Shown here piece by piece: positions 21,346-44,181 of a stretch of DNA of 64,000 bases. Made by a program: the position numbers and the translations under genes. The notes under the pieces are model-generated. The model was given only the letters and a program-made list of their open reading frames with translations, made no database searches and had not been told where the DNA came from. Source of the DNA: Ananas comosus (lineage: Eukaryota > Streptophyta > Magnoliopsida > Poales > Bromeliaceae); contig NC_033630.1 in the NCBI RefSeq assembly GCF_001540865.1, positions 11,992,003-12,056,002 of the forward strand. The letters are read 5' to 3'. Each line of letters starts with the position of its first letter. Position 1 is the stretch's first letter.

Positions 21346-22130
21346 GCGTGTGGATGCAACAGAGTTTTATGAACCCCAGTTTCGTTGAAACATGATTTTC
21401 CAAATTGGATTCGATAGCTTGTCATGATCCGATTCTGATCCCGAGTTCTCACGACTCCTGACGCCTTAATTTGAGTGGTAAAAATTGTCTCTTTTTTTTT
21501 CAATATTGTTCTTTATCTTATTCTGTTCGTTCTAATCTTGGCTGTCGAATCAGTAACGCCTTCTAGAAGCTTCATTTTAAATCTCATTTCTAATTTTGCA
21601 AGCCATAACTTGGCATTGAATTGAAATGTTGGGGCTAAACATGTATTAGGGTTTCATCTTTTGGTGGATGGTAGGTGGTGAGTCAAAACACTCATAAATT
21701 GGTTAAGCTTGATGCATGTGCTGAGTACTTAGCTGTGTTTTGAAGCAACCCTTGGACTAGCAATTGGTACTAAAATTTAAAAAAAAAATGGGGTCGGATT
21801 CGGGTCGGATTTAATTTTGTCCGGTTCGCTCCAAAGTTTGGTGTTTTTTTTTATGGATTGTTTGGTGAAGTGAGGAGCTTTTTAACGACGTCCGGTTACC
21901 GAACCCTAATTCGTAACCTTGTGTCACTTTTATTACTATCCAAGGATTGTAATTTTTTTCTTCAGAATTTAAAATTTTTGTTTTGATTTTAGCATTAAAA
22001 AAATATCTAACGAACTATTGGATGGAGACATAATTAATATGTGACGGTAGATCAAAGGCTCCCAAATGAGGCGCTGTTCACTGAAGTTTTATCTGTGTTG
22101 TTGAAAATGCATGCAGTTGAAAATGCAGCG
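21346..22130. other. Intergenic sequence, no gene seen
   Basis: Moderately AT-rich with poly-T tracts and no sustained coding frame. A TA microsatellite follows at 22134-22167. Confidence 0.6.
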
Positions 22131-22167
<37 letters not shown>

Positions 22168-22170
<3 letters not shown>

Positions 22171-24210
22171 GTCCGCTATGGTTTGTAAGTACAAGGTCTG
22201 AATGTGCGCTTGTAAATTTTTTACCGTTAGATCTCTGCCTTTTTGAATATTTTACCCACGTGAGATTATACTATTCAACCAACCACCTACCAAACCTCGG
22301 AGCCCCCATCATCCTAATCGTACATATCCTTTAACAAGGGCCGAAAACTTATCAAGTACGGCTGAATGATTGGTAGTTTTAAAACATAGGATCTCATTCT
22401 ATATGAGTCCGGCATTGTCGCTTTCATTAAAAGTACGCAATATTGGTTGCTTGATGAAAATTTTTTACGCGTTAAGATTCCTCTGCCTCTTGATCACTTT
22501 ACTCGTTAGATATACCTATTCAACAATCTACCCAACATCCTCAATATCCCTAGAGGCCTCGCCACATCATCCTAACCTACATTACTTTAATCCAAAACGG
22601 GGCGAAAAACTTTACAAGTACCAATACTTGGTAACTTTTAAAAGCATAGGAGCCTCAATTCTGATAATGATCCGGATATATGGTGCTTGTAAAGTACCAA
22701 GCTCATTGGTGTTGTAAATTTTTACCAAAATCATAGGACTCAATTTTGATCTATAATATTTCGTTTATATATTAATATATATATATATATATAACTATAT
22801 GAGCTAAAATACGGCCCAAGACTCAAAGTCTCAGTAGGTTTAGTTTGATCTAGAGAACCCCGTCTCAACATCAACGATCCCACACACGTTAAAACGAAAT
22901 ACTAGGTGTAATTTAAAGTTTCTAGAAATAAACAGATATCAATAATAATATTCAAGACGTAGTTTACTCTATGAGCACAAAGCTCATTAAACAAGATCAC
23001 AAATGTCAATTTTTTTAATAGAAGCTATTATGACGAGTTTGGAGTTTGAAACGTGTAGCAAGAATCTAAATTATTCTCAAATTTTTGATAAAAATACTTT
23101 AACCCTATAAGATTACGGTTAAACATTCTTGATCTTGATTGAAAAGATTCTATGCTCAATTTTAACAAGATTATATACATTTCCACCGATATATATTTAT
23201 TTACTAAGTAAACGATATCTAAAAAAAACTAAAAATTTTATTCCTAAGAAATTCATATACCGCCTAGATCAATCTTTCACACACTCCCCCATAAAATCGT
23301 TGATAATTGAACGCCCTATCACAGTATCGAAAAGGCAAACACTATAGTACCGAAGCTCCGATACTATAGATAGTATAGTACCTAATTCTATATATATATA
23401 ATATATATATATGTATATATAAGAGAGAGAGAAGAGGAGAAGAATGAGAAGAAGAGAGTTCAGGCTACAGGTGCTTGTAAAAACACCAAAGTACTTGGTC
23501 TTATAATTTTTTACCGTTAGATCTACTCGCTCGATCATTTTCAACCATTAGATTATACTATTCAACCAACCACCCACTCACCTAATGGGCCCACATCATC
23601 CTAATCGCGATATCTCTTAATCCAATGGCTAAAAATCTACCAAGCACTATAACTTGGTACTTTTAAAAGTATAGGAGCTTAATTCTATATAATATATATA
23701 GATACTAGTATAATATCCGGCTATGGGCTCTGTAAAAGCACCCAGCAGTTGTGTGCTTGTATTTTTACTCGTTAAAAAAGATCAAACCTCTGATCATTTT
23801 TCACACCGTTAGATTAATCTATCCTCACCACCCACTGCCACTCACCCTGAAAGCCTACATCATTCTTAACACGCACATCCCTTAAATTTCAAGAGCCGAA
23901 AACTTACAGAGTACCTAATACTTAGTACTTTAAAGCATGGGAGCTCAATTCTATAATTTTATAATAATATATAGAATTGAGCTCCCATGCTTTTAAAAGT
24001 ACCAAGTTATTAGTGCTTATAGATTTTTAGCGATTGGATTAAGAAATATGCGGTTAGGATGATGTGGACCCTCTAGGGTTGAGTGGGTGGTTGGTTGAAT
24101 AGTATAATCTAATGGTTGAAAATGATCCGAGGAGTAAATCTAACGGTAAAAAACTTACAAGCACCAAGTGCTTGGTGCTCTTACAAGCACCATAGCTGAA
24201 CACTATAGTC
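22168..24210. mobile_element. Cluster of about five copies of a foldback/MITE family
   Basis: Repeated landmarks are GTGCTTGTAA, TTTTTTACCGTTAGATC, ACTATTCAACCAACCACC, CATCATCCTAA and TTGGTACTTTTAAAAG. I see copies near 22180-22400, 22400-22720, 23470-23680 and 23710-23950 in one orientation. A fifth at 23965-24200 is in the opposite orientation, so the last two form a long inverted pair meeting at the AT-rich stretch near 23955. Related copies lie at 43590-43780 and 45385-45640. Confidence 0.7.
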
Positions 24211-25980
24211 ATAAATAATTTGTTTGATTTTATGTAGTTGAGAATTTGTATTTATAAATTTTATATTTATACGTACGACGAAAAAAGTTACCCTCTCTAA
24301 TCGCTGCAAGTTGAGATTACAACCAATTTAAATATTTTCTATAGTCATTAGTATTTTCTACTTAAAAATAATTAGAAAATTAATTTTATTTTTGTTTAAA
24401 GTTACTTTCTCTAACCACTACAAATTGAAATTGCAGCCAAATTGATCATAATTCTAACAACTGCAGTTGAGCTTCCTTGTGCAGTAGTATATGAGAATAC
24501 TACCAGTAGAAAATTAAAGGATATTATTGATTTATTTTCGACAACAGAGCATACGAATTGATGATCTGTATTGTTGTACATGATCTAAATCATTTGAAGT
24601 ATCTGAAAACTAATTTTCATACTTTTTCGATATCATTTGATAAGATCACAAAATTTATAATTCAATGGTTGATATCGGACATATGTTCATTTTAGTGGTG
24701 TGGGAGAACTCAAATCAATTAAATTTTTATTAGAATGTTTTCTGAACTATTTTAACCAAAATCAACATCCCTAAAATCCTAGATATAGAAATCATATTCT
24801 TATATTTTTACTGTCCATCTTTCTTTATTTGCATAATGTATGAAAAAAAGGGTTAAAATATAAAAAAAAATTCTGTAAATGTTTGGTTTTTTTTATTTTT
24901 TTAATTGACTTTAAAAAATCTATATTTTGATCATTTAAAATTTTAGAAATGTTTTTAGAAATTACGATGTCAATAGAGACGGAGAAATGACCAAACTATC
25001 CTTACTTGTTCAAAGTAATTATTTAATATATTTCTATCAATTTTAAGGGCGTTTTCCATATAAAGTATAAGAAATGGACGAAATAGTGATGAAAGGGAAC
25101 TAAATATATCAACTTAAAATTTTGAGAGGATAAAATGTAAGTTTTTAAAAGTCGGAGAGGAAAAATAAAAAAGCAGGTATCTACAGAAAAGTTTTCTGTA
25201 TAAAAAATATGAGAATTAGTGTCCAACATGCTTCAAATTGTTAACCGTACAGGTCACCAATCCCTAAATATTAGAGCCGATTTACTACCGATAGTATTTT
25301 AGTCTAACTTGTGCATGGGTTTGGTCCGAAATAATTGGGCCGAGCCGGTCGAATTGGGCCAAGTTTGCTCAGCCCTATTTAGAATATAGTAATAGTACAA
25401 ACATAAACGCAGATTTTGCCTCTTAAGGCCCATTTGGTGTTGTCGCGCATTTAATGCTAGTAAGCAAAACAGAGTTGGAGCCAAAATATATAGAAATAAG
25501 CGATGGAATCATAAAAAATAGGGTTAATTTCATATATATATTTCTGTAAATATAATGAGTGACAAATATATCTCTACAAAATTTAACTTTCATATGTTGT
25601 CCTTACAAAAATCTTAATATTTTTAAATATGTTCCTCTTATTTATTACCGCTAAAGAACCGTTAGAGAATTATTTATATTTTTAATTTTGCCGTCACAAA
25701 TATATCTTTTCAAAAATCATAACAGTATAATATATTATATATAATTATTTATTTATAAATAAAAATATAAATTATATAAATTATATAAATATAAAATATA
25801 TATATTTGAGCTATTATTGAGTCGAATACGAACGAACTGATCCCGATTCGTGCTCGACTCGTTTATTAAATGAACCAAAAAATTCAGCTCATGTTCGGCC
25901 TGTTTGCTAAAGGAGCGATTCGATCTCGCGAACAGCGAGTTGGATTGCCGCCCCTACTTACAAGTTTCCTCCGTCGCCGT
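24211..25980. other. AT-rich intergenic sequence upstream of the thiolase gene
   Basis: No gene is seen. 25511-25740 belongs to a dispersed family also found inverted at 55185-55615, with landmarks CAAAATTTAACTTTCATATG and CCTTACAAAAATCTTAATAT. Confidence 0.6.
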
Positions 25981-25992
25981 GTTCTCCTCTAC

Positions 25993-25998
<6 letters not shown>

Positions 25999-26040
<42 letters not shown>
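25999..26040 (+). repeat. CT microsatellite in the thiolase 5' leader
   Basis: An uninterrupted CT run within the probable first, non-coding exon. It is followed by the purine-rich leader that ends at a splice donor near 26153. Confidence 0.85.
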
Positions 26041-26041
<1 letters not shown>

Positions 26042-26153
26042 GCCCGGAGCACGAAAGAGCAGAGCTAAAGTCGTCCAAAACCCTAGAAATCGTACTGCAA
26101 AATCTAATTTTTCGATTAATTTTCGAGACTTCCATCCAAATTCCTTCCTAAGG
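26040..26153 (+). other. Probable 5' non-coding exon of the thiolase gene
   Basis: The sequence after the CT tract ends CCTTCCTAAG followed by GTAAGTTC, a consensus donor. A leader intron would then run to just before the ATG at 27009, which has no obvious TATA box nearby. The upstream limit of the exon is not defined. Confidence 0.55.
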
Positions 26154-27008
26154 TAAGTTCTCCCATCGATTCTCGTTGTCTTTTTGATGAATTTGTTGTG
26201 GGTTTCTGTTATCCCCTGTTCGAGTACTTCGTGTGAAACCCTAGAATCTGGTTGCGTATTTGACCCTAATTAGGGTTTCTTATGCGTGGATCCTCGTTAT
26301 AAATACATTTATCAAGTATTAGTTTGAGATTGGAATGGATAATTTGATGAAGGTTTCCTGTATGGATTTTATAAAGATAAGAAAAAGGGGGGAAAAAAAG
26401 AAGAAATGATTGGAGCAAAATACGCATCTTTTTATGTAGTTAAGATACGATTTGACAGGAAAAATGGGTTCTTCTTTTGATGATTTAGGAGGATTAGATA
26501 AAAACTTATGGAACTTACCTGAACTATGGATCATTTTGAATCGGCTACCCAACCTTTCACAAATTTGATTTTACTATCCAACCTTCCAGTTTGTTTGATT
26601 TGAACCAATCAACGGTATTTAACTTCAAAATTTATGCTAATTACTTATTTTAATAACTTTACTGTTGCGAGAATTATATAAAATATACTAACTAAATCTG
26701 TAAAAATAAACAATATATTCAAATTTTGAAGTCAAAGTACCGTTGCCCGACTCAAATCAAATAAATTGAAAGGTTGGATACTAAAATCAAAATTTTGAAA
26801 GATTGGATAGTCAAATCAAAATGGTTCATAGGTCATGTAACTTTTGTATGTTTTTACCAAAAGATTATTTGGGACTATGCTAAATATGTTGTATTAAGTA
26901 GCTTCAGAAACCTTCCTTTTAGTGTGTTGTGTTTTGGTTTGCTGAGTTCATCTTTTTACATCTCATTTGAGATAGTAGGTGGTAATCTGCAACAATCGAA
27001 GAGTAATT

Positions 27009-33080
<6,072 letters not shown>

Positions 33081-34371
33081 ATGGTGATCTAAAAAGGATG
33101 CGGCAAAAACGCAGAAGCATACGAAATAACAAAAGGATAGCTGTAAATGGATGATAAATAAGTCGCGGGGGATTGCCGACGATTGCGATGAGGCAATTAA
33201 GAAGTGTTCAATGAAAGGTAAGAATGTTATATATCCTAAACAAAAATCCCTGTCTCTTTGTAAGCATATGGTTGTGTAACTCAAACCACTCAAATTCTAG
33301 TAATTAAACTTTATTCATTATGAGCAAATTTATACCTGATGAAGAGAGATAGATGTTGTATACTACAAAAAGATGATGTTCTATTTTTAACTGGATGATA
33401 CCGCGAAATAATATTGTTGAAATATCGACTTCCCTGTTGTCATCCGAATCGACGGTCGGTACAGGTGAATTTGATTTAGGTTGTTTGAACTTTTTAAGTT
33501 TTCAAAATTTTGCGTATTTTTGAACATGATTTGCTTGGTACTTAAAATTGATTTACGCTATTCAAGCGAATCTGTGGCCGCTTAGATCACTAAATAAATG
33601 TTGTTGTAAAATTGCAAAAACGTTTAAATAACCTAATCAAGTTTTATAGTGTCGATCGTCGATTTGGATGTTCTATCGTCAGAAATAACGGAGAAATAAA
33701 CCGTCTCTATTCTAACTCTATGTTATGTATAATATATGGGTGTGAAATTTGCTTTTATGGCAATACAGAGGTTGTATGTTTATAAAAGGGTTTAAATGGG
33801 TTAAAATGCTAATACTGGCACTGAAATTTTGAATCACTGTTGTGGTTGAAGAAGGTAAAGATGGTAGTTGTAGTTTCTCATTTCCATAAGAAAAAAGGAA
33901 AAAAAAAAGAAGATTTTTTTTAGAATTTTTTTAGAAAAACTAAGATTGGATAATCTACATTAACACAAGGAGAACCAAAGACCAGGTTTAGATACAAAAA
34001 AGATCTAAGAGGACCACCCACAGGAAAACAATTATTTCAACAGCAAATGAGGAGAGTAGTTAAAGTGCATTGAGAAAATAAATAAATAAATACTACTGCT
34101 TTTGGAGCTCAAAAGTTTATTTTAGCTTTCCACCCTAGCATGAGCTTCATATTTCTACTTTGTAAGACACTCGACAGTTACTGTAGAGAAGTTGCATCAG
34201 AAGTCATGCGAAACGCAGTTTCGCATTGCTAGGGTTAGTAGAACTAAGAGTTAGTTCCATTTTGATACAATAACATAGAAGCTAGAATCATCAAGGATGA
34301 AAAGACCATGCTAGTTTATTACAATTCCACACTCATGGGCGAAAAGAGAAGAAAGGAAACCTCAGAAATGG
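33081..34371. other. Region between the convergent thiolase and TADA genes
   Basis: It should contain the 3' ends of both genes. No clear exon or polyadenylation consensus can be fixed by eye. 33420-33720 has landmarks of a dispersed foldback family (ATCGACGGTCGG, CGATCGTCGATTTGG) shared with 54084-54612. Confidence 0.5.
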
Positions 34372-38813
<4,442 letters not shown>

Positions 38814-38926
38814 GGGGAGGAGGGTAAAAGTGGAAAATGACGAGGGGAAGGGGTGGGGTGAAGTGGGGAGAGGGAGTGAGGAGTAAATGGTCGGAGACGA
38901 AGGGGGCGGTGCAGTGGACCGGGAAC

Positions 38927-39410
38927 AAGAGGATTGGTTGATTTTGGTAGGCCTGTTCTAGCGAAAAGTTGATTAACCAGATATGGTGGACCGCGAACGT
39001 AGATGGTGGTCGGAAGGCTACGTGGCNGATGGGTGCGAACGGAGCGGCGGTGATTACGTGGCACTCGGTGATTGGTTGATTTTGGTAGGCCTGTTCTAGC
39101 GAAAAGTTGATTAACCAGATATGGTGGACCGCGAACGTAGATGGTGGTCGGAAGGCTACGTGGCATCTGGTGATTGGCTGGTTCGGTGGACTCGTTCTAC
39201 TAAGAGAACTCAAAGCGGTCCAGTGGACCGGAAAAGGGCAGGGTACTGTTTGTAGTCTCGGAAGGATACGTGGCGTGTGGTGATTGGTGGGATTTTGTGG
39301 ACCGGTTCTACGAAATGATCGACTAAATAACTACCCGGAGACGAGTTCGGAGTTGATCAAATTAACGCCACGTGACAGCCACGTGGTCAGTAAAGTGAAA
39401 AATGTTCGGA
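38927..39410 (-). promoter_or_regulatory. Tandem array with ACGTGG and ATTGG motifs upstream of TADA
   Basis: Degenerate units of about 100-115 bases follow each other. Each starts with GTGATTGG or GGATTGG (inverted CCAAT box) and ends with TACGTGGC; the last ends GCCACGTGAC and GCCACGTGG (G-box cores). Units start near 38931, 39069, 39168 and 39279. The first two are nearly identical over about 95 bases and sit on either side of the n at 39027, so one may be an assembly duplicate. The array lies 100-600 bases before the TADA ATG. Regulatory activity is inferred from motif identity only. Confidence 0.5.
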
Positions 39411-39755
39411 GAGACCCTTAACTATGTGTTGTTTTAAAAAGCATCCTCAACTTTTTTTTTAATTAATACTTTTTTTCTAACTTTTGGGGTTATGTTGTCA
39501 TTTTAATTTTTTTAGTTAATTTGATTGAGAACCTTGTGAAATTTCACAGAACATTGTGTTATTTTGTAGCTAATTAAAATGAGAATTTTGTTAAAATTAA
39601 CAGTTTTTTTAGTAGTTGATAATTAGATCTTTCAAATTTTTTTACCTTTTTTTTCTTTTTGTTTCCTTAAACCAAAGAGGGAGTGACCTGAAACATCACT
39701 AGGAGGTTAAGAACCTTGTTGTAATTAACCTCTTTAATCTGTCTTTTTTTTTTTT
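39411..39755. other. AT-rich intergenic sequence
   Basis: No exon is seen. Long poly-T tracts border the foldback element that follows. Confidence 0.5.
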
Positions 39756-40115
39756 GGCTAAATTACATAAAATTTTTCTGTTAAAACCCGAATTTTCACT
39801 TTCCCCCCTGTCATTTAAAAACCTACACTTTGTTCTCTTGTAAAATAAAAAATATTCACTTCGCCCCCTACCGTTAGTAATCCGTTAGGATTCCATTTAT
39901 AAAATATTATTATATTTTTTTTTGACCAAAAAGACCGTCAGCCTTCTTTCCTGTAAACATGATGAGGGGCAAAATGGTCATTTTATCATCACAGTTCACA
40001 CCGTGTCTCCTGTGAATATTTTTTATTTTACAAAGGGGTAAAATGTAGGTTTTTAAATGACAGGGGGAAAAGTAAAAAATCGGATTTTGACAGGAGGATT
40101 TTCTATAATTTAGCC
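39756..40115. mobile_element. 360-bp foldback element with inverted arms of about 85 bases
   Basis: The left arm begins GGCTAAATTACATAAAATTT and includes CCCCCTGTCATTTAAAAACC. The right arm carries the complement, GGTTTTTAAATGACAGGGGG, and ends AATTTAGCC. Both ends abut poly-T. It is unclassified. Arms this long would give a stable hairpin RNA if transcribed. Confidence 0.75.
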
Positions 40116-40630
40116 ATTTTTTTTAATTATTTGTCTATTTTTTTTGCTTCGTAATGGAGAGAATAAAAACTATCTCATAATCCATAGTTTAATAATAGAC
40201 ATGCTTAATTTAAACATCTAAGCATGAAACAATTGAAACACTAATGCAACTAAATTAAGAATGGGCTTATTTGTCCATTATCTGTTATAACGGCAAAGAA
40301 CCTGTCTGACCCCACTTTTACTTCTGCTTTCAGCTAACGCCACTTCCAATAAAGTGTTCGGCAATCAAAAAGTTCAGAAGCTCTACTGCATCAGGAATTC
40401 AATAAATAATTTTAAATTTCAAAAGTAAAAGCTTCGGTTTGATATTAGCGTGGCATTTCGTATGATATTAAAGCAAAAAATAACATCTTTTTAAATAGTA
40501 CTACATAGAAATATCGTTATCTAGCAACCTTATGTACAAATCAATTCTTATTTTACCTTCTTATTTTGCCTTTTATAAACATTAAAATTAAAAAGTATGA
40601 ACTAAAATAAAAGAAAAAAAAAAATTTGCA
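40116..40630. other. Intergenic sequence downstream of the Cys-rich protein gene
   Basis: AT-rich with no coding frame seen. It presumably includes the 3' untranslated region of the minus-strand gene ending at 40631. Confidence 0.5.
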
Positions 40631-41062
40631 TCATACTCCATTGGCCCAAAAGCTCCCAAACCAAAAGAGGCCTTTCTCCTCCACCAATCCATTCCACACC
40701 TCCTCCTCTCCCCTATCACAAAACCAATCACCCTCTCTCCCTTCAAAATGACCAAAATGCCCTTGGTGGGCAACAAATAGTGCACCACCACCTCTCCTTA
40801 CACTACTAACAACATCTTTTCCTTCAACAACAACAACAACATCATCATCTCTACTCTTCATGGTCATCAACCTCTTTTGGTGGAGCTTCCTCAGCACAAT
40901 CCTCTTTGATTTCACCACCAACTTGTGTGGCAATGTGATCAAGAGGAAGATTGTGACTTGGAGGGCCAAGCAAGGGCAGCAACAACACACGACGACGCAG
41001 TCGACCGCGACTGGGCCGCAATCTTGCATGGTGCATGTGGTGGTGGTGGTGGTAGTAGGCAT
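40631..41062 (-). CDS. Small plant Cys-rich membrane protein of unknown function
   Basis: 143 residues from ATG at 41062; a second possible start is the Met eleven codons later. After a Thr-rich start comes QDCGPVAVDCVVVCCCCPC, a hydrophobic Cys cluster, then LQVTIFLLITLPHKL, so one membrane segment or a palmitoylated hairpin is likely. A basic stretch follows (KSKRIVLRKLHQKRL). The C terminus ends with an aromatic motif, EEKGLFWFGSFW. This combination of a Cys cluster at the N terminus and a GLFxFGSFW-like tail is familiar to me from small uncharacterised proteins of many flowering plants; I know no function. The open frame extends upstream through a CT repeat encoding Ser-Leu, which I treat as leader. 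Three GA/CT tracts (41073-41117, 41196-41235, 41378-41420) lie directly upstream. It has no introns. Confidence 0.75.
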   Translation of the reverse strand: MPTTTTTTTCTMQDCGPVAVDCVVVCCCCPCLALQVTIFLLITLPHKLVVKSKRIVLRKLHQKRLMTMKSRDDDVVVVVEGKDVVSSVRRGGGALFVAHQGHFGHFEGREGDWFCDRGEEEVWNGLVEEKGLFWFGSFWANGV

Positions 41063-41071
41063 GTTGGTTTT

Positions 41072-41072
<1 letters not shown>

Positions 41073-41119
<47 letters not shown>

Positions 41120-41193
41120 TGATGATGATGATGAAAGGAAGGAGAAGAAGAGGAAGAGGAGGTGTGAGCATTGGTGATGAGGAGACATATTTG

Positions 41194-41240
<47 letters not shown>

Positions 41241-41374
41241 TTAAGGGAGGGTATACAATATTTGCTTAAGGGTGAAAGTGTGCTTGTTGTGGAAGTGACT
41301 TGAGAGAGAATGGCAAGCCACACCAATTGCTTTGTTTGATTGGTAAGCCACAAAAAACTTGTCTATGTGGGGTT

Positions 41375-41420
<46 letters not shown>
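41073..41420 (-). repeat. Three CT microsatellites in the leader/promoter of the Cys-rich protein gene
   Basis: GA on the plus strand at 41073-41117, 41196-41235 and 41378-41420; CT on the coding strand. They lie 10 to 360 bases before the ATG. Confidence 0.85.
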
Positions 41421-41425
<5 letters not shown>

Positions 41426-43490
41426 AAGAGAGAATTTATTGTTTAGATAGGACATTTAAAAAAAATAATAACTTTAAAAAGTTTTCTAATAGGTCAAATG
41501 ATCCTTTCAAACTTTTACTTGGCCAAAGAATCTTTTCTTGCCAACTCAGTACTTTATTAAATAAAAATGAGAAAGACCGTGAATCGTTCATCATTTTAAA
41601 AAAAATTGTGAATTATTTTTTGTTTTCAGATTATTATCGTTATGTATAGATTTTTTTTGTATAGATTGTGAGGATTTTTATAAGGTTGTTAGGGTATATG
41701 TGAATTATTAAAAAAAAAATTGATTGTTAAGATTATATGAATAGATTGTTACAGTATTTTTGATTGTTTAGATTGTGTTAAGATTATATGAATAGATTGT
41801 TACAGTATTTTTGATTTTTCAGATTGTATACGATTTGTTGGAATTATTCACATGTTTAATCCCTAATTATTAGTTTACTATATAAGTTCTTTGTAATTAA
41901 TAGAGTTGACTTTTAGAGGTGCTCTTCAAGTTTTAAATTTAGAGATGAACATGTTTGACTTTTCAAGCAAATTTGATCACTTTTTTTTTTCCCCACATAT
42001 ACCTCCTTATTATGGAATATTCTTAATCCAAATTTAAAATGTTATGGGCCAGTTTTCAGGTAATACAATGAACTATAACAGGTCTAAATTTAGATTCAAA
42101 TTCAAACTTTTGAAAATTCAATTTAATCCAATTTTCAAAAATCAAAAACTAACAGTTTGAGTAAGTTGACATTAGATTGATAAAGTTTGAGCATCAAAAG
42201 GGGCTACAAATTATTAACTTGTTTTCTTCTGAAAGAAAAAGGAAAAAAGAATCTTCAAAAAAAAAAGGAGGGTGTATAACTTGTTTTCCTTTTTCACTTC
42301 TTACATGAATTTTTTATACTAATTATAAATTTTTAGGTCTCAAAAATAGAAAATTTAAATTCAATATTTTACTTCTACAATCAACAATTGTATGCGAGTT
42401 TTTTTTTTTTTTTTGAACAGCTCTACTAAAGCAGCACCTCTGCATTTCTACTATGGGCGAGCTCTATTCAATTAAAACTGAATTACCAAACTGAGCTGAT
42501 CTAATTCGGTCGATCGGTTTTGGTTTGATTGGCTTTTCTATTTAAACGGGCTCGATTTGAGCTAAAATTTTGATTTGGGTGTTCGGTTCGAATGTCTAAC
42601 TTAAAATCCAAATCGATCGTATAAACCGATAATATAAGCCAAAAAAATTTACTATTATTTCCTTTTGACTCTTTTTGCATAAATTGAATTCGATTATAAA
42701 TGATTCAAATTTTTTAAACCAACAAATCTAAATTATTGGCCACATCTTAAAGCCCAACATAGAAAGGCCTGATCCCAAAAAAATTAGTTTGGTTGGTTCC
42801 TTTGTTAGTTAATTCGCGAATTATTCGCAAATTATTGAAAATCCGAATTAAACGGTCTGTTTACGACTTTTTTTCAAAAGAAGAGAATTATTCGCGAATT
42901 TTTGGGGCCAGCCAAATAATTCACGAATTATTCCCGAATTATTGAAAATATGAATACAAATCTTATAATTTTTATTTTTAAATATAGATTATTTTATATT
43001 TTATATCTTATATCTTATATTTTATACCGAATCCGTTTTTTAAGCCGAATTTTTCAACGAATTTAAAAATTAAAAAATAAATTTTATGCGTATTATACCC
43101 GTATCGAATTTTTGCTGAATCCGAATTAACTAACTATGGTTGGTTTTCAATTTGGAGTGATAATTCGATCAATTCAGTGCAGAAAACTGTAGAATCAAAA
43201 ACTTCGGTTCAATTTATCATTTCATTAAAAATTGATTAAATGCTCTCTCCTAATTTCTACGAATATTTCTATTCGAACAGCAAAAATTTTTACATTACAA
43301 AAAGAAAAGAATCCTTGAAGAGAGTGAAATGAGTCTCTTTGTGAAAGAACAAAAAAAACACAAAGAGGTGGTGATGACCCACAAACAATTTCTTCTACAT
43401 CAAAATTGAGTGAGCTCTTATTCACTAGCTTTAGTAGCATGTGATTCTTTTTCAATATATGTACATAAATATATGGGGCCACTATTTCTT
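41421..43490. other. AT-rich intergenic sequence, no gene seen
   Basis: It contains a tandem duplication of about 48 bases (GATTATATGAATAGATTGTT units near 41728 and 41780), poly-T tracts, and degenerate GC-poor repeats with no coding frame. Confidence 0.6.
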
Positions 43491-43496
43491 CTTAGA

Positions 43497-43566
<70 letters not shown>
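43497..43566. repeat. Compound TA-GA microsatellite
   Basis: TA repeats to 43521, then GA repeats to 43566. A foldback-family copy (43575-43779) follows and is cut by the n at 43780. Confidence 0.9.
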
Positions 43567-43569
<3 letters not shown>

Positions 43570-43574
43570 GTGAG

Positions 43575-43779
43575 TTCGGCAATTATACTTTTATGAGTAT
43601 TGGCTTTTTTATACTTATAAATTTTCGGTCCTTAGATTTATTCCATTAATCATTTCCACCCGTTAGATCATACTATTCAACCAACACCTACTCAACCGTA
43701 GGGGATCACTATCATTTTAAGTGGGGACTACCATCATCCTAACCACACATCCCATCAATCAACGGTTAAAAATTTATGA
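43575..43779. mobile_element. Partial copy of the 22-24 kb foldback family
   Basis: It shares CCGTTAGATCATACTATTCA and CATCATCCTAACC with the cluster at 22168-24210. It is interrupted by the contig join at 43780, where the sequence changes to a different family. Confidence 0.55.
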
Positions 43780-44181
43780 NTAATTTATAATATTTTGATA
43801 TCATTTACCTAGTGACCAAAATGGTTGAAAATCAATAGCTGGTAAAAAAAAATCTTATAAAAAATAATGATATGACACTTAAATTTTAGATTAAAAATAT
43901 TGATCCTATTTTATATAATATAAAAAAAAATTTATCAAAATTTTATATATTTTGAATATTTTTACACAATTAAATTTGCAAATATCTCACCACGATCATT
44001 AAAATTATTACTTTTGGGCTCCTCGATCATTAGGAGAAAGATATGAAAAAATCACAAAATTTATTTTTTAAGATGCTTCAGATACTCTAAATCAAATTTA
44101 ATAGAGCCGATCATCGATTCGAAAGACCCACATCAAACATGACTTGGTATATATATATATATATATATAGCTATATATATA

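Noticed and set aside
25870..26151. Open frame of 93 codons through the CT repeat before the thiolase gene
   Set aside because: It is leader sequence ending at a splice donor and encodes mainly microsatellite Ser-Leu.
41063..41353. N-terminal extension of the Cys-rich protein through Ser-Leu repeats
   Set aside because: The added residues are translated CT microsatellite; the family motif starts after the internal Met.
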